Positions 34,254 to 43,292 of a stretch of DNA of 64,000 nt are shown in pieces. The stretch is taken from contig JACJZQ010000010.1 of assembly GCA_020635495.1 (NCBI GenBank), forward strand, positions 1 through 64,000, in the 5' to 3' direction. Position numbers and translations under genes: made by a program. The notes beneath the pieces are model-generated. The model ran no database searches, was not told the DNA's origin, and saw only the letters and a program-made list of their open reading frames with translations. Origin of the DNA: Flavobacteriales bacterium (GTDB lineage: Bacteria; Bacteroidota; Bacteroidia; UBA10329). Positions within the stretch are counted from its first letter, which is position 1; each line of letters opens with the position of its first letter.

Positions 34254-36989
34254 ATGTCTGAAGAGAACGAGCCGATAGAAAACGAAGAAGGAAAAGAAGG
34301 CGATGCTGGGAACAGTATTGCCGTGAGCGGGATGTATCAGGATTGGTTTCTTGACTACGCCAGCTACGTTATTCTGGAGCGGGCGGTTCCTACAATTGAG
34401 GACGGCCTGAAGCCTGTTCAGACGCGTATCATGCATTCCATGTTCGAGTTGGAAGATGGTCGCTACAATAAGGTGGCGAACATCATTGGGCATTGCATGA
34501 AGTACCACCCGCATGGCGATATGGCCATTGGCGATGCGATTGTTGGGTTGGGTCAGAAGGAATTGCTCATCGATACCCAAGGAAACTGGGGAAACACACT
34601 TACTGGTGACCGTGCAGCTGCAGGTCGATACATCGAGGCACGACTTTCCAAGTTTGCGTTGGAGGTGGTTTTCAACCCAAAGACTACAGAGTGGAAAACT
34701 TCTTACGATGGACGAAACAAGGAACCGGTTACGCTTCCTGTCAAGTTTCCGTTGCTGTTGGCGCAAGGCGTTGAGGGTATCGCGGTCGGACTTTCAACCA
34801 GAATTCTTCCGCACAATTTCAATGAGTTGATTGATGCTTCCATTCAGATCCTGAAAGGAAAGAAGGCCACGGTGATGCCCGATTTCCAAACGGGCGGAAT
34901 GATCGATGTAAGCAATTACAACGATGGTCAGCGCGGAGGTAAAGTGCGCGTTCGTGCCAAGATTGGTAAGGTGGATACCAAGACTTTGGTGATCACAGAG
35001 ATTCCTTACGGGACCAATACTTCCAACCTTATCGACAGCATTCTGAAAGCGAACGATAAGGGCAAGATTAAGATCAAGAAGGTAGAGGATAACACGGCCG
35101 AGAACGTGGAAATTCTCATTCACTTGGCTACTGGAATTTCGCCCGACAAGACCATCGATGCGCTTTACAGCTTCACGGATTGCGAGTCGAGCATTTCTCC
35201 GAATGCCTGCGTGATCGTGAATGAGAAGCCGATGTTCATGTCGGTTTCAGAAATCCTTCAGATCTGCACGCAACAGACGCTCGATCTTCTTCGAAGAGAG
35301 TTGGAGATCAAACTGGGTGAACTGCAGGAACAATGGCATTTCGCTTCGCTGGAAAAGATATTCATCGAGAATCGCATCTACCGCGATATTGAAGAAGAGG
35401 AAACGTGGGAAGGTGTGATCGGTGCCATTGATAAAGGATTGAAACCGCACATCAAGCACTTGATCCGTGAGGTGACGGAGGAGGATATTGTTCGCCTGAC
35501 GGAGATCAGAATCAAGCGTATTTCCAAGTTCGATAGCAATAAGGCAGACGACAATATTGCCGCATTGGAAGGCAAGATTGCAGCTGTGAAATACGACTTG
35601 GAGCATTTGGTGGATTTCGCGGTGAACTACTACAAGAGCCTGAAGGAGAAGTACGGAAAAGGCAGAGAACGTAAGACGGAGATCCGTCAGTTCGATACCA
35701 TTCAAGCAGCACGTGTGGCTGTGGCCAACGAGAAGTTGTACATCAACCGCGAGGAAGGTTTCATTGGAACAGGCATGCGCAAGGACGAATATGTCTGTGA
35801 TTGCTCGGATATTGATGACATCATCGTTTTCATGAAAAATGGATTCATGAAGGTGGTGAAGGTCGATAGCAAGGTTTTCGTGGGTAAGGATATCATTCAC
35901 GCGGCCGTGTTCCGCAAGAACGATAAGCGCACCATATATAATATGGTATATCGCGATGGTCCGCGAGGGAATTATTTCGTGAAGCGTTTCCCAGTTACGT
36001 CCATCACGCGTGACAAGGATTACGACCTTACCGCAGGAACCGAGAACAGCGTGGTGGAATGGTTCACCGCCAACCCGAACGGAGAAGCGGAGGTTATTGC
36101 AGTCCACGTTCGTCCGAAACCGAAGTTGAAGAAGCTGAAATTCGATTTCGACTTTGCGGAATTGGCCATCAAGGGCCGTGCTGCGAAAGGGAACATGTTC
36201 TCCAAGAATCCGCTGAAGAAGATTGAGTTCAAGGAGAAAGGACTTTCCACGCTTGGTGCGCGCAAGATCTGGTTCGATGATACCGTTCAGCGTTTAAATG
36301 CTGAGGGTAGAGGTGAGCTCTTGGGCGAATTCTCACCAGAGGACAAGATTTTGACCGTCAATCAGGCAGGCGAGTACAAACTGCTTGGTTTCGACCTCAG
36401 CACCCAGTTCGATGATGATATGATCCTCATCGAGAAATGGAATCCTGAGAAGCCGCTTACGGTCGTCTATTTCGATACGAAGAAGAAGCTTTACATGATC
36501 AAGCGGTTCTTGGTAGAGAAATCAACCAAGCCCGTTGAATTCGTTCCCGAAGGAGATGAGTTCCAGCTTGAGTTGGTTGCTTCAGACTGGAAGCCGCGTT
36601 TGCAGATCAATTTCCGTAAGAAAGCAGGCGAAGAAGAAGCGCAATCCGAAGAGATCAACGTGGAAGAGTTCATAGCCGTGAAAGGCGTGAAGGCCAAAGG
36701 CAATCAACTTACCAAGGAAACGGTGAACACCATTGATCTATTGGAGCCCATACCTTATGAGCCGCCTTCTAAAGAAACAGATGAAGAGGAAGAGCCTCCA
36801 ACCGATGATTCAAAGGAAGATGAGGAGGCCACTGACTCCGAAGAATCAACCACGGTGGAACTCGAAGTAGAGAACACCACTGTACCAGAAGAGCAGCCTA
36901 AAAAGGAAGAAAAGAAGGAGGAAAAGCCGAAGAAGGATGATTTGCCTCCGCCAACCAACGGATCGGACGGACAGCTAGGTCTGTTCTAA
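34254..36989 (+). CDS. parC: DNA topoisomerase IV subunit A
   Basis: 911 residues. The breakage-reunion domain starts at YQDWFLDYASYVILERAVPTIEDG. The catalytic tyrosine lies in AAAGRYIEARL (about Tyr124), and PHNFNELIDASIQIL follows. The C-terminal beta-pinwheel region is degenerate, and the last about 100 residues are an acidic/lysine-rich tail (EEEEPPTDDSKEDEE, PKKEEKKEEKPKK). Such tails are seen in Bacteroidota ParC-like proteins. The TAA overlaps the stop of the convergent T9SS gene by two bases. Expected partner is ParE at 31808. Confidence 0.94.
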   Translation: MSEENEPIENEEGKEGDAGNSIAVSGMYQDWFLDYASYVILERAVPTIEDGLKPVQTRIMHSMFELEDGRYNKVANIIGHCMKYHPHGDMAIGDAIVGLGQKELLIDTQGNWGNTLTGDRAAAGRYIEARLSKFALEVVFNPKTTEWKTSYDGRNKEPVTLPVKFPLLLAQGVEGIAVGLSTRILPHNFNELIDASIQILKGKKATVMPDFQTGGMIDVSNYNDGQRGGKVRVRAKIGKVDTKTLVITEIPYGTNTSNLIDSILKANDKGKIKIKKVEDNTAENVEILIHLATGISPDKTIDALYSFTDCESSISPNACVIVNEKPMFMSVSEILQICTQQTLDLLRRELEIKLGELQEQWHFASLEKIFIENRIYRDIEEEETWEGVIGAIDKGLKPHIKHLIREVTEEDIVRLTEIRIKRISKFDSNKADDNIAALEGKIAAVKYDLEHLVDFAVNYYKSLKEKYGKGRERKTEIRQFDTIQAARVAVANEKLYINREEGFIGTGMRKDEYVCDCSDIDDIIVFMKNGFMKVVKVDSKVFVGKDIIHAAVFRKNDKRTIYNMVYRDGPRGNYFVKRFPVTSITRDKDYDLTAGTENSVVEWFTANPNGEAEVIAVHVRPKPKLKKLKFDFDFAELAIKGRAAKGNMFSKNPLKKIEFKEKGLSTLGARKIWFDDTVQRLNAEGRGELLGEFSPEDKILTVNQAGEYKLLGFDLSTQFDDDMILIEKWNPEKPLTVVYFDTKKKLYMIKRFLVEKSTKPVEFVPEGDEFQLELVASDWKPRLQINFRKKAGEEEAQSEEINVEEFIAVKGVKAKGNQLTKETVNTIDLLEPIPYEPPSKETDEEEEPPTDDSKEDEEATDSEESTTVELEVENTTVPEEQPKKEEKKEEKPKKDDLPPPTNGSDGQLGLF

Positions 36990-37615
36990 TCTGCCTTAAC
37001 CAACTTCAATCTGCTGTTGCCAATGTGCAACACGTAAATCCCGTTAGGCAATTGACTCAGGTCAACCTGTCGCGTTCCTGCAGGAATCTCTACAACACGC
37101 TTACCGCTTGCATTGGTAATGACTGCAGAAATGTTCAATGGTCTTTTCAAGTTCAGTACATCAACCACAGGGTTCGGATAAGCAAAGCCTTCCAGGTCTT
37201 CTACCTCATCAATTCCTACAGATTGCGAAACCATGAATTGCAGTTGGTCATTATCATCTGGTACAATACCAGGACTACAGTTCGGTCCACCACCACCGCT
37301 GGTCAGTGTAAGGTCGAAAGTATAAGCGCCAGCAGGCAAGGGACCCAACTCAAAAGTATCTGTAGTGCTGCAAATGGCAGTCAGTAATCCAATACAGTGG
37401 TGTGCAGTTACCACGAAGGTTGAATTCTGTAGCGCGAATGCCTGATAATCCAACGGACAATCTGAATAGTTGAAGACAAGCTCGGCATAAACGGTAACCT
37501 CGTCATTGATTGTCGGATTCTCCGGTTCAACATAAATGGACAGAATCTGACCACCTTGAGCCAGAATCTGAATGCTGAATAAACTGAAAGTGAGAATGGT
37601 TAGTAGATGCTTCAT
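36986..37615 (-). CDS. Small secreted protein with type A T9SS tail
   Basis: 209 residues. The start MKHLLTILTFSLFS gives a signal peptide ending LAQG; an in-frame upstream start adds 10 residues before it. The mature N-terminal domain (about 20-135) contains paired cysteines (DCPLDYQ, HHCIGLLTAIC, PNCSPGIV) and no recognised fold. The last 70 residues (YPNPVVDVLNLKRP to LKLVKAD) are a type A T9SS sorting domain. Cargo function unknown. Its TAG overlaps the parC stop codon. Confidence 0.83.
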   Translation of the reverse strand: MKHLLTILTFSLFSIQILAQGGQILSIYVEPENPTINDEVTVYAELVFNYSDCPLDYQAFALQNSTFVVTAHHCIGLLTAICSTTDTFELGPLPAGAYTFDLTLTSGGGGPNCSPGIVPDDNDQLQFMVSQSVGIDEVEDLEGFAYPNPVVDVLNLKRPLNISAVITNASGKRVVEIPAGTRQVDLSQLPNGIYVLHIGNSRLKLVKAD

Positions 37616-37665
37616 GGCGTCAAGGTTTACTAGGTAGACGCGCACAAGTTGTTGACGTTGTCAAT

Positions 37666-38031
37666 TCAGCCTCGCAGGATCTTCTCCATAGCGCGGCCTT
37701 TGGCCAGTTCGTCAACCAATTTATCTAAGTAGCGAACCTCACGCGTAAGCGGAGTTTCAATGTCCTCAATACGGTAACCGCAGATCACACCTTTTATCAA
37801 TTCGGCATTGGGGTTCAGGTCTGCTTCGTCAAAGAACTGTTCAAAGGTTACTTTCTGCCCAATAAGTTCCTTCAATTTCTGCTCATCAAATCCGGTAAGC
37901 CATTCAATAACCTCATGCAATTCTGCAACGGTTCGGCCTTTCTTCTCCACTTTATTTATATAGTGAGGATAGACCGAAGAAAAGGTCATTTCGGCAATGC
38001 GTTGGTCATGTTCTGGTGTAGTGGTGGGCAT
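37666..38031 (-). CDS. DUF2200 family protein
   Basis: 121 residues matching DUF2200 over its length: EHDQRIAEMTFSSVYPHYI, EKKGRTVAELHEVIEWLTGF, and NAELIKGVICGYRIEDIE. It is a small, probably cytoplasmic protein without membrane segments. No function is established for the family. It is probably monocistronic, with 50 bases separating it from the downstream T9SS gene. Confidence 0.88.
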   Translation of the reverse strand: MPTTTPEHDQRIAEMTFSSVYPHYINKVEKKGRTVAELHEVIEWLTGFDEQKLKELIGQKVTFEQFFDEADLNPNAELIKGVICGYRIEDIETPLTREVRYLDKLVDELAKGRAMEKILRG

Positions 38032-38094
38032 GTTTCAAAAGGTTTATGCCAAAATAATGAACCATGAAAACGCTCAGATAAGTTGAAGTCGTAA

Positions 38095-38137
38095 ATCAAG
38101 AAAACCTTTATAATACCGTAACAGCCGTTTGTTCTTG
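38095..38137. other. 8-bp inverted repeat between DUF2200 and pirin genes
   Basis: ATCAAGAA (about 38095-38102) is inverted as TTCTTGAT (about 38130-38137) in the short gap after the pirin stop. No strong T-run follows on the minus strand. It may be a weak terminator for the pirin gene; support is thin. Confidence 0.3.
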
Positions 38138-38151
38138 ATCAGATGATGCCG

Positions 38152-39276
38152 CTACCCCATAAACTCCTCGCGTCCATCAGAGTGCTTGGCAAAACGACCT
38201 GCTTTACGGTCGTGTACTGGATCGATCTGCTTCCAAGGCCAACCACCGAACTGAGTGGCTTGGTAATCCATAAAAGCCTGTTGAATTTCTTCGCGGGTGT
38301 TCATTACAAACGGACCGTGTTGTACCACGGGCTCATTGATAGGTTGTCCCTGAAGTACCAGAATGCTACAGGCTTCGTCTCCTGCGGTCAGTAAAATCTC
38401 CGAATCGGCTTTTACCTCCGCCTGATGGTAGTGTTTCAACTGCTGTTCATTCAGGCGCATACTATCACCTTCATAGAAGTAGATGCTTCTGTTGGTTCCT
38501 GTTTTTGCAGCCGGTAATGTGTATTGAGCCCCAGCATCCAGTTTGATATTCCAAATGGCCACATCATGTTCTGGGTCTGCCGCCCAAGAGTTGGGAGCAG
38601 GAGCAGGAGCCGTCTCGTTGTGGAGCTTTCCTGCAATAACCTCCAGATAGATGTTCTTCCCATTCTTATCCATTACGGTCTTTTTGGGAATCTGCTCGTT
38701 CCACAGCATTTTGAAATGTGGCTCCAGCATTTTGCTCTTTTTAGGAAGATTGAGCCATATCTGGAAAAGCTCCATGGTGTTTGGTTTGTCCTCCTTTATC
38801 AACGGGAACATCTCGGCATGCTGCAAACCTTTTGCGGCCGTCATCCACTGCACATCACCGTTGCCATAACGGGCCGTGGCTCCGTCAGAGTCACTATGAT
38901 CTACAAAACCCTTGCGCACCACTGTTACCGTTTCAAACCCACGGTGTGGGTGGCCAGGAAAACCTGGAACCCTACGGCCGTGATACATACGATATCCATC
39001 CTTTACAATGAAATCCTGCCCCAGTTGGCGGCCTTCGATACCGGTCTTAGGCCCCATGTGTTCGATGCCTTCGGGAAAAAAGTCTTCATGGTGCACACAG
39101 AAGATGAATGGGTCTTGCGTTTCCCACTGAAAACCAAGCGGCTTTATTTTCTTGATCACTTCTTCTTTAGGCGTATCCATACTGGTTGCGTTTGCGGTCT
39201 TGGCTGCCAGCACACTGCCAGCGGCTGCTACCGACAGATTCTTCAGAAACTTTCTGCGGTTGTTTTCTCCTTCCAT
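38152..39276 (-). CDS. Pirin-family cupin with Tat-type signal peptide
   Basis: 374 residues. The N-terminus NRRKFLKNLSVAAAGSVLAA is a twin-arginine signal, so the folded, metal-loaded protein is probably exported to the periplasm. The pirin metal site is intact: FPGHPHRGFETVTVV (two His) and AAKGLQHAEMFP (His and Glu). A C-terminal cupin half and an extra lysine-rich segment follow. Cytoplasmic pirins include quercetin dioxygenases and regulators; an exported form is less usual and its substrate is unknown. It stands alone on the minus strand. Confidence 0.86.
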   Translation of the reverse strand: MEGENNRRKFLKNLSVAAAGSVLAAKTANATSMDTPKEEVIKKIKPLGFQWETQDPFIFCVHHEDFFPEGIEHMGPKTGIEGRQLGQDFIVKDGYRMYHGRRVPGFPGHPHRGFETVTVVRKGFVDHSDSDGATARYGNGDVQWMTAAKGLQHAEMFPLIKEDKPNTMELFQIWLNLPKKSKMLEPHFKMLWNEQIPKKTVMDKNGKNIYLEVIAGKLHNETAPAPAPNSWAADPEHDVAIWNIKLDAGAQYTLPAAKTGTNRSIYFYEGDSMRLNEQQLKHYHQAEVKADSEILLTAGDEACSILVLQGQPINEPVVQHGPFVMNTREEIQQAFMDYQATQFGGWPWKQIDPVHDRKAGRFAKHSDGREEFMG

Positions 39277-39386
39277 GATAGTTCAAACAAAATAGAGTAG
39301 AGGAAGTTTCACTATTCTTCCTTTAAAGATAAGGCCTCAGGTTTACACCGTCACATGCCATTGGATTACCGCGATTCATGATTCAC

Positions 39387-41195
39387 TCATACTAATACCA
39401 ATGACACAAAATACATTTTCAACTTTCCCTTGCCTTTAGCCTCCACTTCGCCACGGTATTCGCAGGTAAATTGGTCTTTTACCAACTGGTAGGTTGACTC
39501 TGAGATATTCACCTTACCTACCTCACCCGATGATTCCATTCGGCTGGCGGTATTGACCGTGTCGCCCCAAATATCGTATTGGAACTTTTTTACGCCCACA
39601 ATACCCGCTACCACTGGGCCGGTGTGAACACCAATACGTATTTCGAAGAAAGGCAATCCTGTGGCAATCTTACTGGTCTTGCCCTTCTCAATCACCTCCG
39701 CCATTTCCAATGCGGCATTCACCACGTCCTGTGCGTGGGTTGTATTGGGTGATGGAAGCCCTCCTGCGGCCATGTAGGCATCGCCTATGGTCTTTATCTT
39801 TTCTATACCATACTTCTCACAAATATTATCGAATGCTGAGAAACACTCATGAAGGTCGGCCACGAGTTCTTTGGGTGTCACCTGCTCACTCAATGCAGTA
39901 AAACCTTTGAAGTCGGTGAACAGCACGGTTACGTGGTCAATGAGTTGTGCATCCGAATGGCCTTTATCTTTCAGTTCTTCTGCAACTTCTTCGGGTAGAA
40001 TGTTCAGCAGTAGTTCGTCAGAGCGCTTCTTGCCTTTGTAAATGGCAACAGCAAGTGCTATGACCAACAATAGCCCCACTCCCGCACCAAAAAGCCCGAC
40101 CCGTTGTTTTTGGGTACGTTCTTCCAGTACCACCTCCTTTGCGGCAAACTCCAAACTATCTGTAAGTAGTTTACGGTCATATTCATAGCGCATGGTCTGT
40201 TTGATCAAGTCGCGAGCATCATCCTCGTTTTCTGATGAATCCCTCAACGCCACAAACTTCCGGTAGTCGCTAAGAGCTCCTGCGTAATCGCCTTTACCTG
40301 CCCTCAGGTCGCTTCTTAGCAAATAAGAATTGCCAATTGCCAGTACGTAGTGATTCTCTTCGCCAATGGCAATACTTGCATTGATATGCTCCAAAGCCTT
40401 TTTATCATTTCCTGTTTTATCGAATAACTGCGCCAGGTCCTTGTGAACAACAAACTGTCCTAAACGGTGGTCCACTGATTTCCTGATCTCGAGTGATCTG
40501 AAGTAGTAATAGAATGCCGAATCATAATCTCCCAGACCCTCGAGACTTGCCCCAATGTTGTTCAGCATCCACCCCATCGCACCTTCCCGATCATGCATTC
40601 CTTCTTTCTGCATGGCGGACAGAGATAACCGATAATAGATAAGTGAAGAATCAGGCGATACGCTTCCGTGAAGCGTTCCAATATTGCCATATGACAATGC
40701 AATACCATACACGTCATTCTGATCAAGGTCCATCTTTAAGGATCTACGGTAATAACTGAAAGCCTCATCCCTCATGCCTTGGTAATGATAAGCCAATCCA
40801 ATATTCGCGAGGCTGATGCTCTCTCTTCTTTGATCACCTACTTCCTGAGTAATTTCCAATGCTTGAAGCAGTGAGTTGATACTCCGTGAATTATCTCCGA
40901 CATAACTATATGCAGTGCTAAGGTTGTTTAGCACTTGCATGGTCCAATCATTCCGCACTGAGTCACTTAGAGAACCAAGCTGCCTTATGTCTTCCAATAA
41001 CTTCTCCCCAAGTTCAATGGCCTTCAATGGTTGTTGTTTCGCCATGTCGGCAAGCATGGAACACCCGATGGAAATACGCAACGAATCGTTGGAAGCGCTA
41101 ACGTACAACCGTTGCAGAGAGTCTAGTTTAGATTGTGCATTGACCGATCCCAGAAAGAGAGACAGTACACAGAAGGAGGACAAGAAGACCTTCAT
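39387..41195 (-). CDS. TPR-adenylate cyclase, membrane-anchored (copy 1)
   Basis: 602 residues. A signal peptide (1-20) precedes TPR repeats (about 25-335), one membrane helix (about 352-373) and a cytoplasmic class III cyclase domain (about 410-598). Metal-binding Asp residues lie in FTDFKGF and IGDAYMA. The substrate-specifying Lys (IKTIGD) and Asp (QYDIWGDTVNTASRME) predict ATP, hence cAMP; the Asn and Arg for transition-state binding are present. TPRs outside the membrane and a cyclase inside suggest a sensor of an extracytoplasmic protein signal. It is next to a very similar paralogue on the same strand. Confidence 0.92.
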   Translation of the reverse strand: MKVFLSSFCVLSLFLGSVNAQSKLDSLQRLYVSASNDSLRISIGCSMLADMAKQQPLKAIELGEKLLEDIRQLGSLSDSVRNDWTMQVLNNLSTAYSYVGDNSRSINSLLQALEITQEVGDQRRESISLANIGLAYHYQGMRDEAFSYYRRSLKMDLDQNDVYGIALSYGNIGTLHGSVSPDSSLIYYRLSLSAMQKEGMHDREGAMGWMLNNIGASLEGLGDYDSAFYYYFRSLEIRKSVDHRLGQFVVHKDLAQLFDKTGNDKKALEHINASIAIGEENHYVLAIGNSYLLRSDLRAGKGDYAGALSDYRKFVALRDSSENEDDARDLIKQTMRYEYDRKLLTDSLEFAAKEVVLEERTQKQRVGLFGAGVGLLLVIALAVAIYKGKKRSDELLLNILPEEVAEELKDKGHSDAQLIDHVTVLFTDFKGFTALSEQVTPKELVADLHECFSAFDNICEKYGIEKIKTIGDAYMAAGGLPSPNTTHAQDVVNAALEMAEVIEKGKTSKIATGLPFFEIRIGVHTGPVVAGIVGVKKFQYDIWGDTVNTASRMESSGEVGKVNISESTYQLVKDQFTCEYRGEVEAKGKGKLKMYFVSLVLV

Positions 41196-41237
41196 TTGGC
41201 TTGGGTTGGTAACCCAAGATAGGGAACTGTATGAGTT

Positions 41238-43049
41238 TTATCCTAGATTTTTCACAAAGTACATCTTCATCTTGCCTTTTCCTTTTGCTTCTACTTCTCC
41301 ACGGTATTCACAGGTGAACTGGTCTTTCACCAACTCGTAGGTGGTTTCTGAGATATTCACTTTTCCGACTTCACCAGATGATTCCATTCTGCTGGCGGTA
41401 TTAACGGTATCTCCCCAAATGTCGTACTGGAACTTCTTGACGCCTACGATACCAGCTACCACTGGGCCAGTGTGAACACCGATGCGTATCTCAAAGAAGG
41501 GCAGACCCTGCTCTACCTTTTTCATTTTTCCTTTTTCAACGACCTCCTTCATTTCAAGTGCGGCATTCACCACGTCCTGTGCGTGGGTTGTATTGGGCGA
41601 TGGAAGCCCTCCTGCGGCCATGTAGGCATCGCCTATGGTCTTTATCTTTTCTATACCATACTTCTCACAAATGTTATCGAATGCTGAGAAACACTCATGC
41701 AAGTCGGCCACTAGTTCCTTGGGCGTAACCTGCTCACTCAATGCAGTAAAGCCTTTGAAATCGGTGAAGAGTACCGTGACGTGGTCAATGAGTTGTGCAT
41801 CCGAATGACCTTTGTCTTTCAACTCTTCTGCCACTTCTTCGGGCAGGATATTGAGCAAAAGTTCTTCGCTACGCTGCTTTTCTTTCTCAATTACTGCCTT
41901 GGTTCTTCTGGTGTAGCTTAATCGGTTCCAAAGGGCCAAAGCCAAAAGCAGAATGATGACCCCGATAATGATGGTAATGTTCCGGGTTCGAGTCGCACGT
42001 TCTTGCTTCAATTGGCTATCAAGATTTTGGATCTTGAGTTCCTTGATCTCGCCTGCTTTCTTTTCGCTCTCATACTTCTCTTGCATGTCAGCTATCGATT
42101 TCACCTTTTCGATGTTCAATAGACTATCGTTGAGAATGATGTAGTTCTCCAATTCATCCAAGGCCGTTCTATGATCGCCCATATCACGGTAGTTTTTACT
42201 TCTATGGCGCAACAAAGTGATCTGCATAGGTAGGTCGCCCAGTCTTTTGGCTATGGCAATGGATGAGTCTGTGTACACAAGCGATGCCTTGTGATCTCCG
42301 CGGTCAGCCTTCAATGCGGCCACATTGCTGTATAGGGTCATCATATCCTTGCCAATCGGGTCAATGGTTCGGATAAGCTCCAATGCTTTGAATATGTATT
42401 TCTCGGCACTATCAAGCATAACCTGATCGGTACCTCCGCTTAGCATTCCGAACATGCCGCCCATATTCATATAGGCTTCGCGGATCAGCATTGCGTCTTG
42501 CGCTTTTATGGCATTCGAGAGTACATCCCTGAAAGCTTCCAAAGCCTCATCAAACCTGCCCATATATGCAAGTGAGATAGCCCTGTTGGTGTAGAGGCCG
42601 TCTTTTGATGTTCCGTAGCCCCAACTTGGATTCCACCTGCGCAATGCATCTTCGCACATGTTAAGGGTCTTTTCGTTCTCTCCCAAACTGAGGTAAACGT
42701 TGGATACGAATACCGTAATGCTCATCAACTTCAAACTGTCGCATGGTGGTCTAAAAAGGCTCAGGCCCTTCTGTCCGACAATAAGCGCGCTGTCCAATTT
42801 GCCTAGCACATCGTAGGTATTGCATATGTGCCCCGAAAGCCACGCCATTTTACAGGTATCTCCGTGTTGAGCGTAAATGGAGTAAGCCCTGTTGATCTTT
42901 GAGATACTGCTTGAGTAATCAGTCTCTACGCGATGCCGCGTTAGCGTTTCGGCCATGCTGTCTGCCCATGCCAATTCAGAATGCGATTGACCGAAACAGG
43001 TCAATGCAAGCAGCGAACAACAGAAAATGGTAGTGGCAATTGTTCTCAC
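41238..43049 (-). CDS. TPR-adenylate cyclase, membrane-anchored (copy 2, GTG start)
   Basis: 603 residues with the same plan as its neighbour: signal peptide (1-20), TPRs (about 30-330), a coiled-coil linker before one membrane helix (about 365-385), and a class III cyclase domain with the same ATP-type residues. The cyclase DNA is nearly identical to copy 1 over a long tract, while the TPR halves have diverged strongly. The GTG at 43047-43049 is the best start because it gives a clean signal peptide; no in-frame ATG lies upstream. A stump of a third cyclase follows at 43071. Confidence 0.92.
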   Translation of the reverse strand: MRTIATTIFCCSLLALTCFGQSHSELAWADSMAETLTRHRVETDYSSSISKINRAYSIYAQHGDTCKMAWLSGHICNTYDVLGKLDSALIVGQKGLSLFRPPCDSLKLMSITVFVSNVYLSLGENEKTLNMCEDALRRWNPSWGYGTSKDGLYTNRAISLAYMGRFDEALEAFRDVLSNAIKAQDAMLIREAYMNMGGMFGMLSGGTDQVMLDSAEKYIFKALELIRTIDPIGKDMMTLYSNVAALKADRGDHKASLVYTDSSIAIAKRLGDLPMQITLLRHRSKNYRDMGDHRTALDELENYIILNDSLLNIEKVKSIADMQEKYESEKKAGEIKELKIQNLDSQLKQERATRTRNITIIIGVIILLLALALWNRLSYTRRTKAVIEKEKQRSEELLLNILPEEVAEELKDKGHSDAQLIDHVTVLFTDFKGFTALSEQVTPKELVADLHECFSAFDNICEKYGIEKIKTIGDAYMAAGGLPSPNTTHAQDVVNAALEMKEVVEKGKMKKVEQGLPFFEIRIGVHTGPVVAGIVGVKKFQYDIWGDTVNTASRMESSGEVGKVNISETTYELVKDQFTCEYRGEVEAKGKGKMKMYFVKNLG

Positions 43050-43070
43050 TGTACAAACTGTACCATGAAC

Positions 43071-43212
43071 TTAAGTATAACTCTCCACAAAATACATCTT
43101 CATCTCTCCCTTCCCTTTGGCGGCAATCTTTCCACGGCTTTCGAATGAGAATTGGGAATCATATTTCAGCAAGGCACAGGTTGCTTCGCTTATGTTCACC
43201 ATGCAAACCTCA
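43071..43212 (-). pseudogene. 3' remnant of a third adenylate cyclase gene
   Basis: Translation of the minus strand gives MVNISEATCALLKYDS, then AAKGKGEMKMYFVES and a TAA at 43071-43073. This aligns with the last about 45 residues of both cyclases (GKVNISETTYELVKDQ, AKGKGKMKMYFVKN). Upstream of about 43212 the similarity stops and no start, TPR or catalytic part is present. It is therefore a truncated relic of a once three-membered tandem array. Confidence 0.85.
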
Positions 43213-43292
43213 ATGCTCAGACCTCACTTTACCCTTTTAAAAGCGTCTTCGCTTATCATTGATATAGAAGCTTTGCTGGTGCCAGAGTGTGC

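Noticed and set aside
35247..36107. 286-codon minus-strand frame inside parC
   Set aside because: parC is an unambiguous full-length gene; the antisense frame is a by-product of its codon usage.
43071..43212. Functional short cyclase protein
   Set aside because: Only the last about 45 residues of the cyclase domain remain; the catalytic residues are absent, so it is called a pseudogene fragment.
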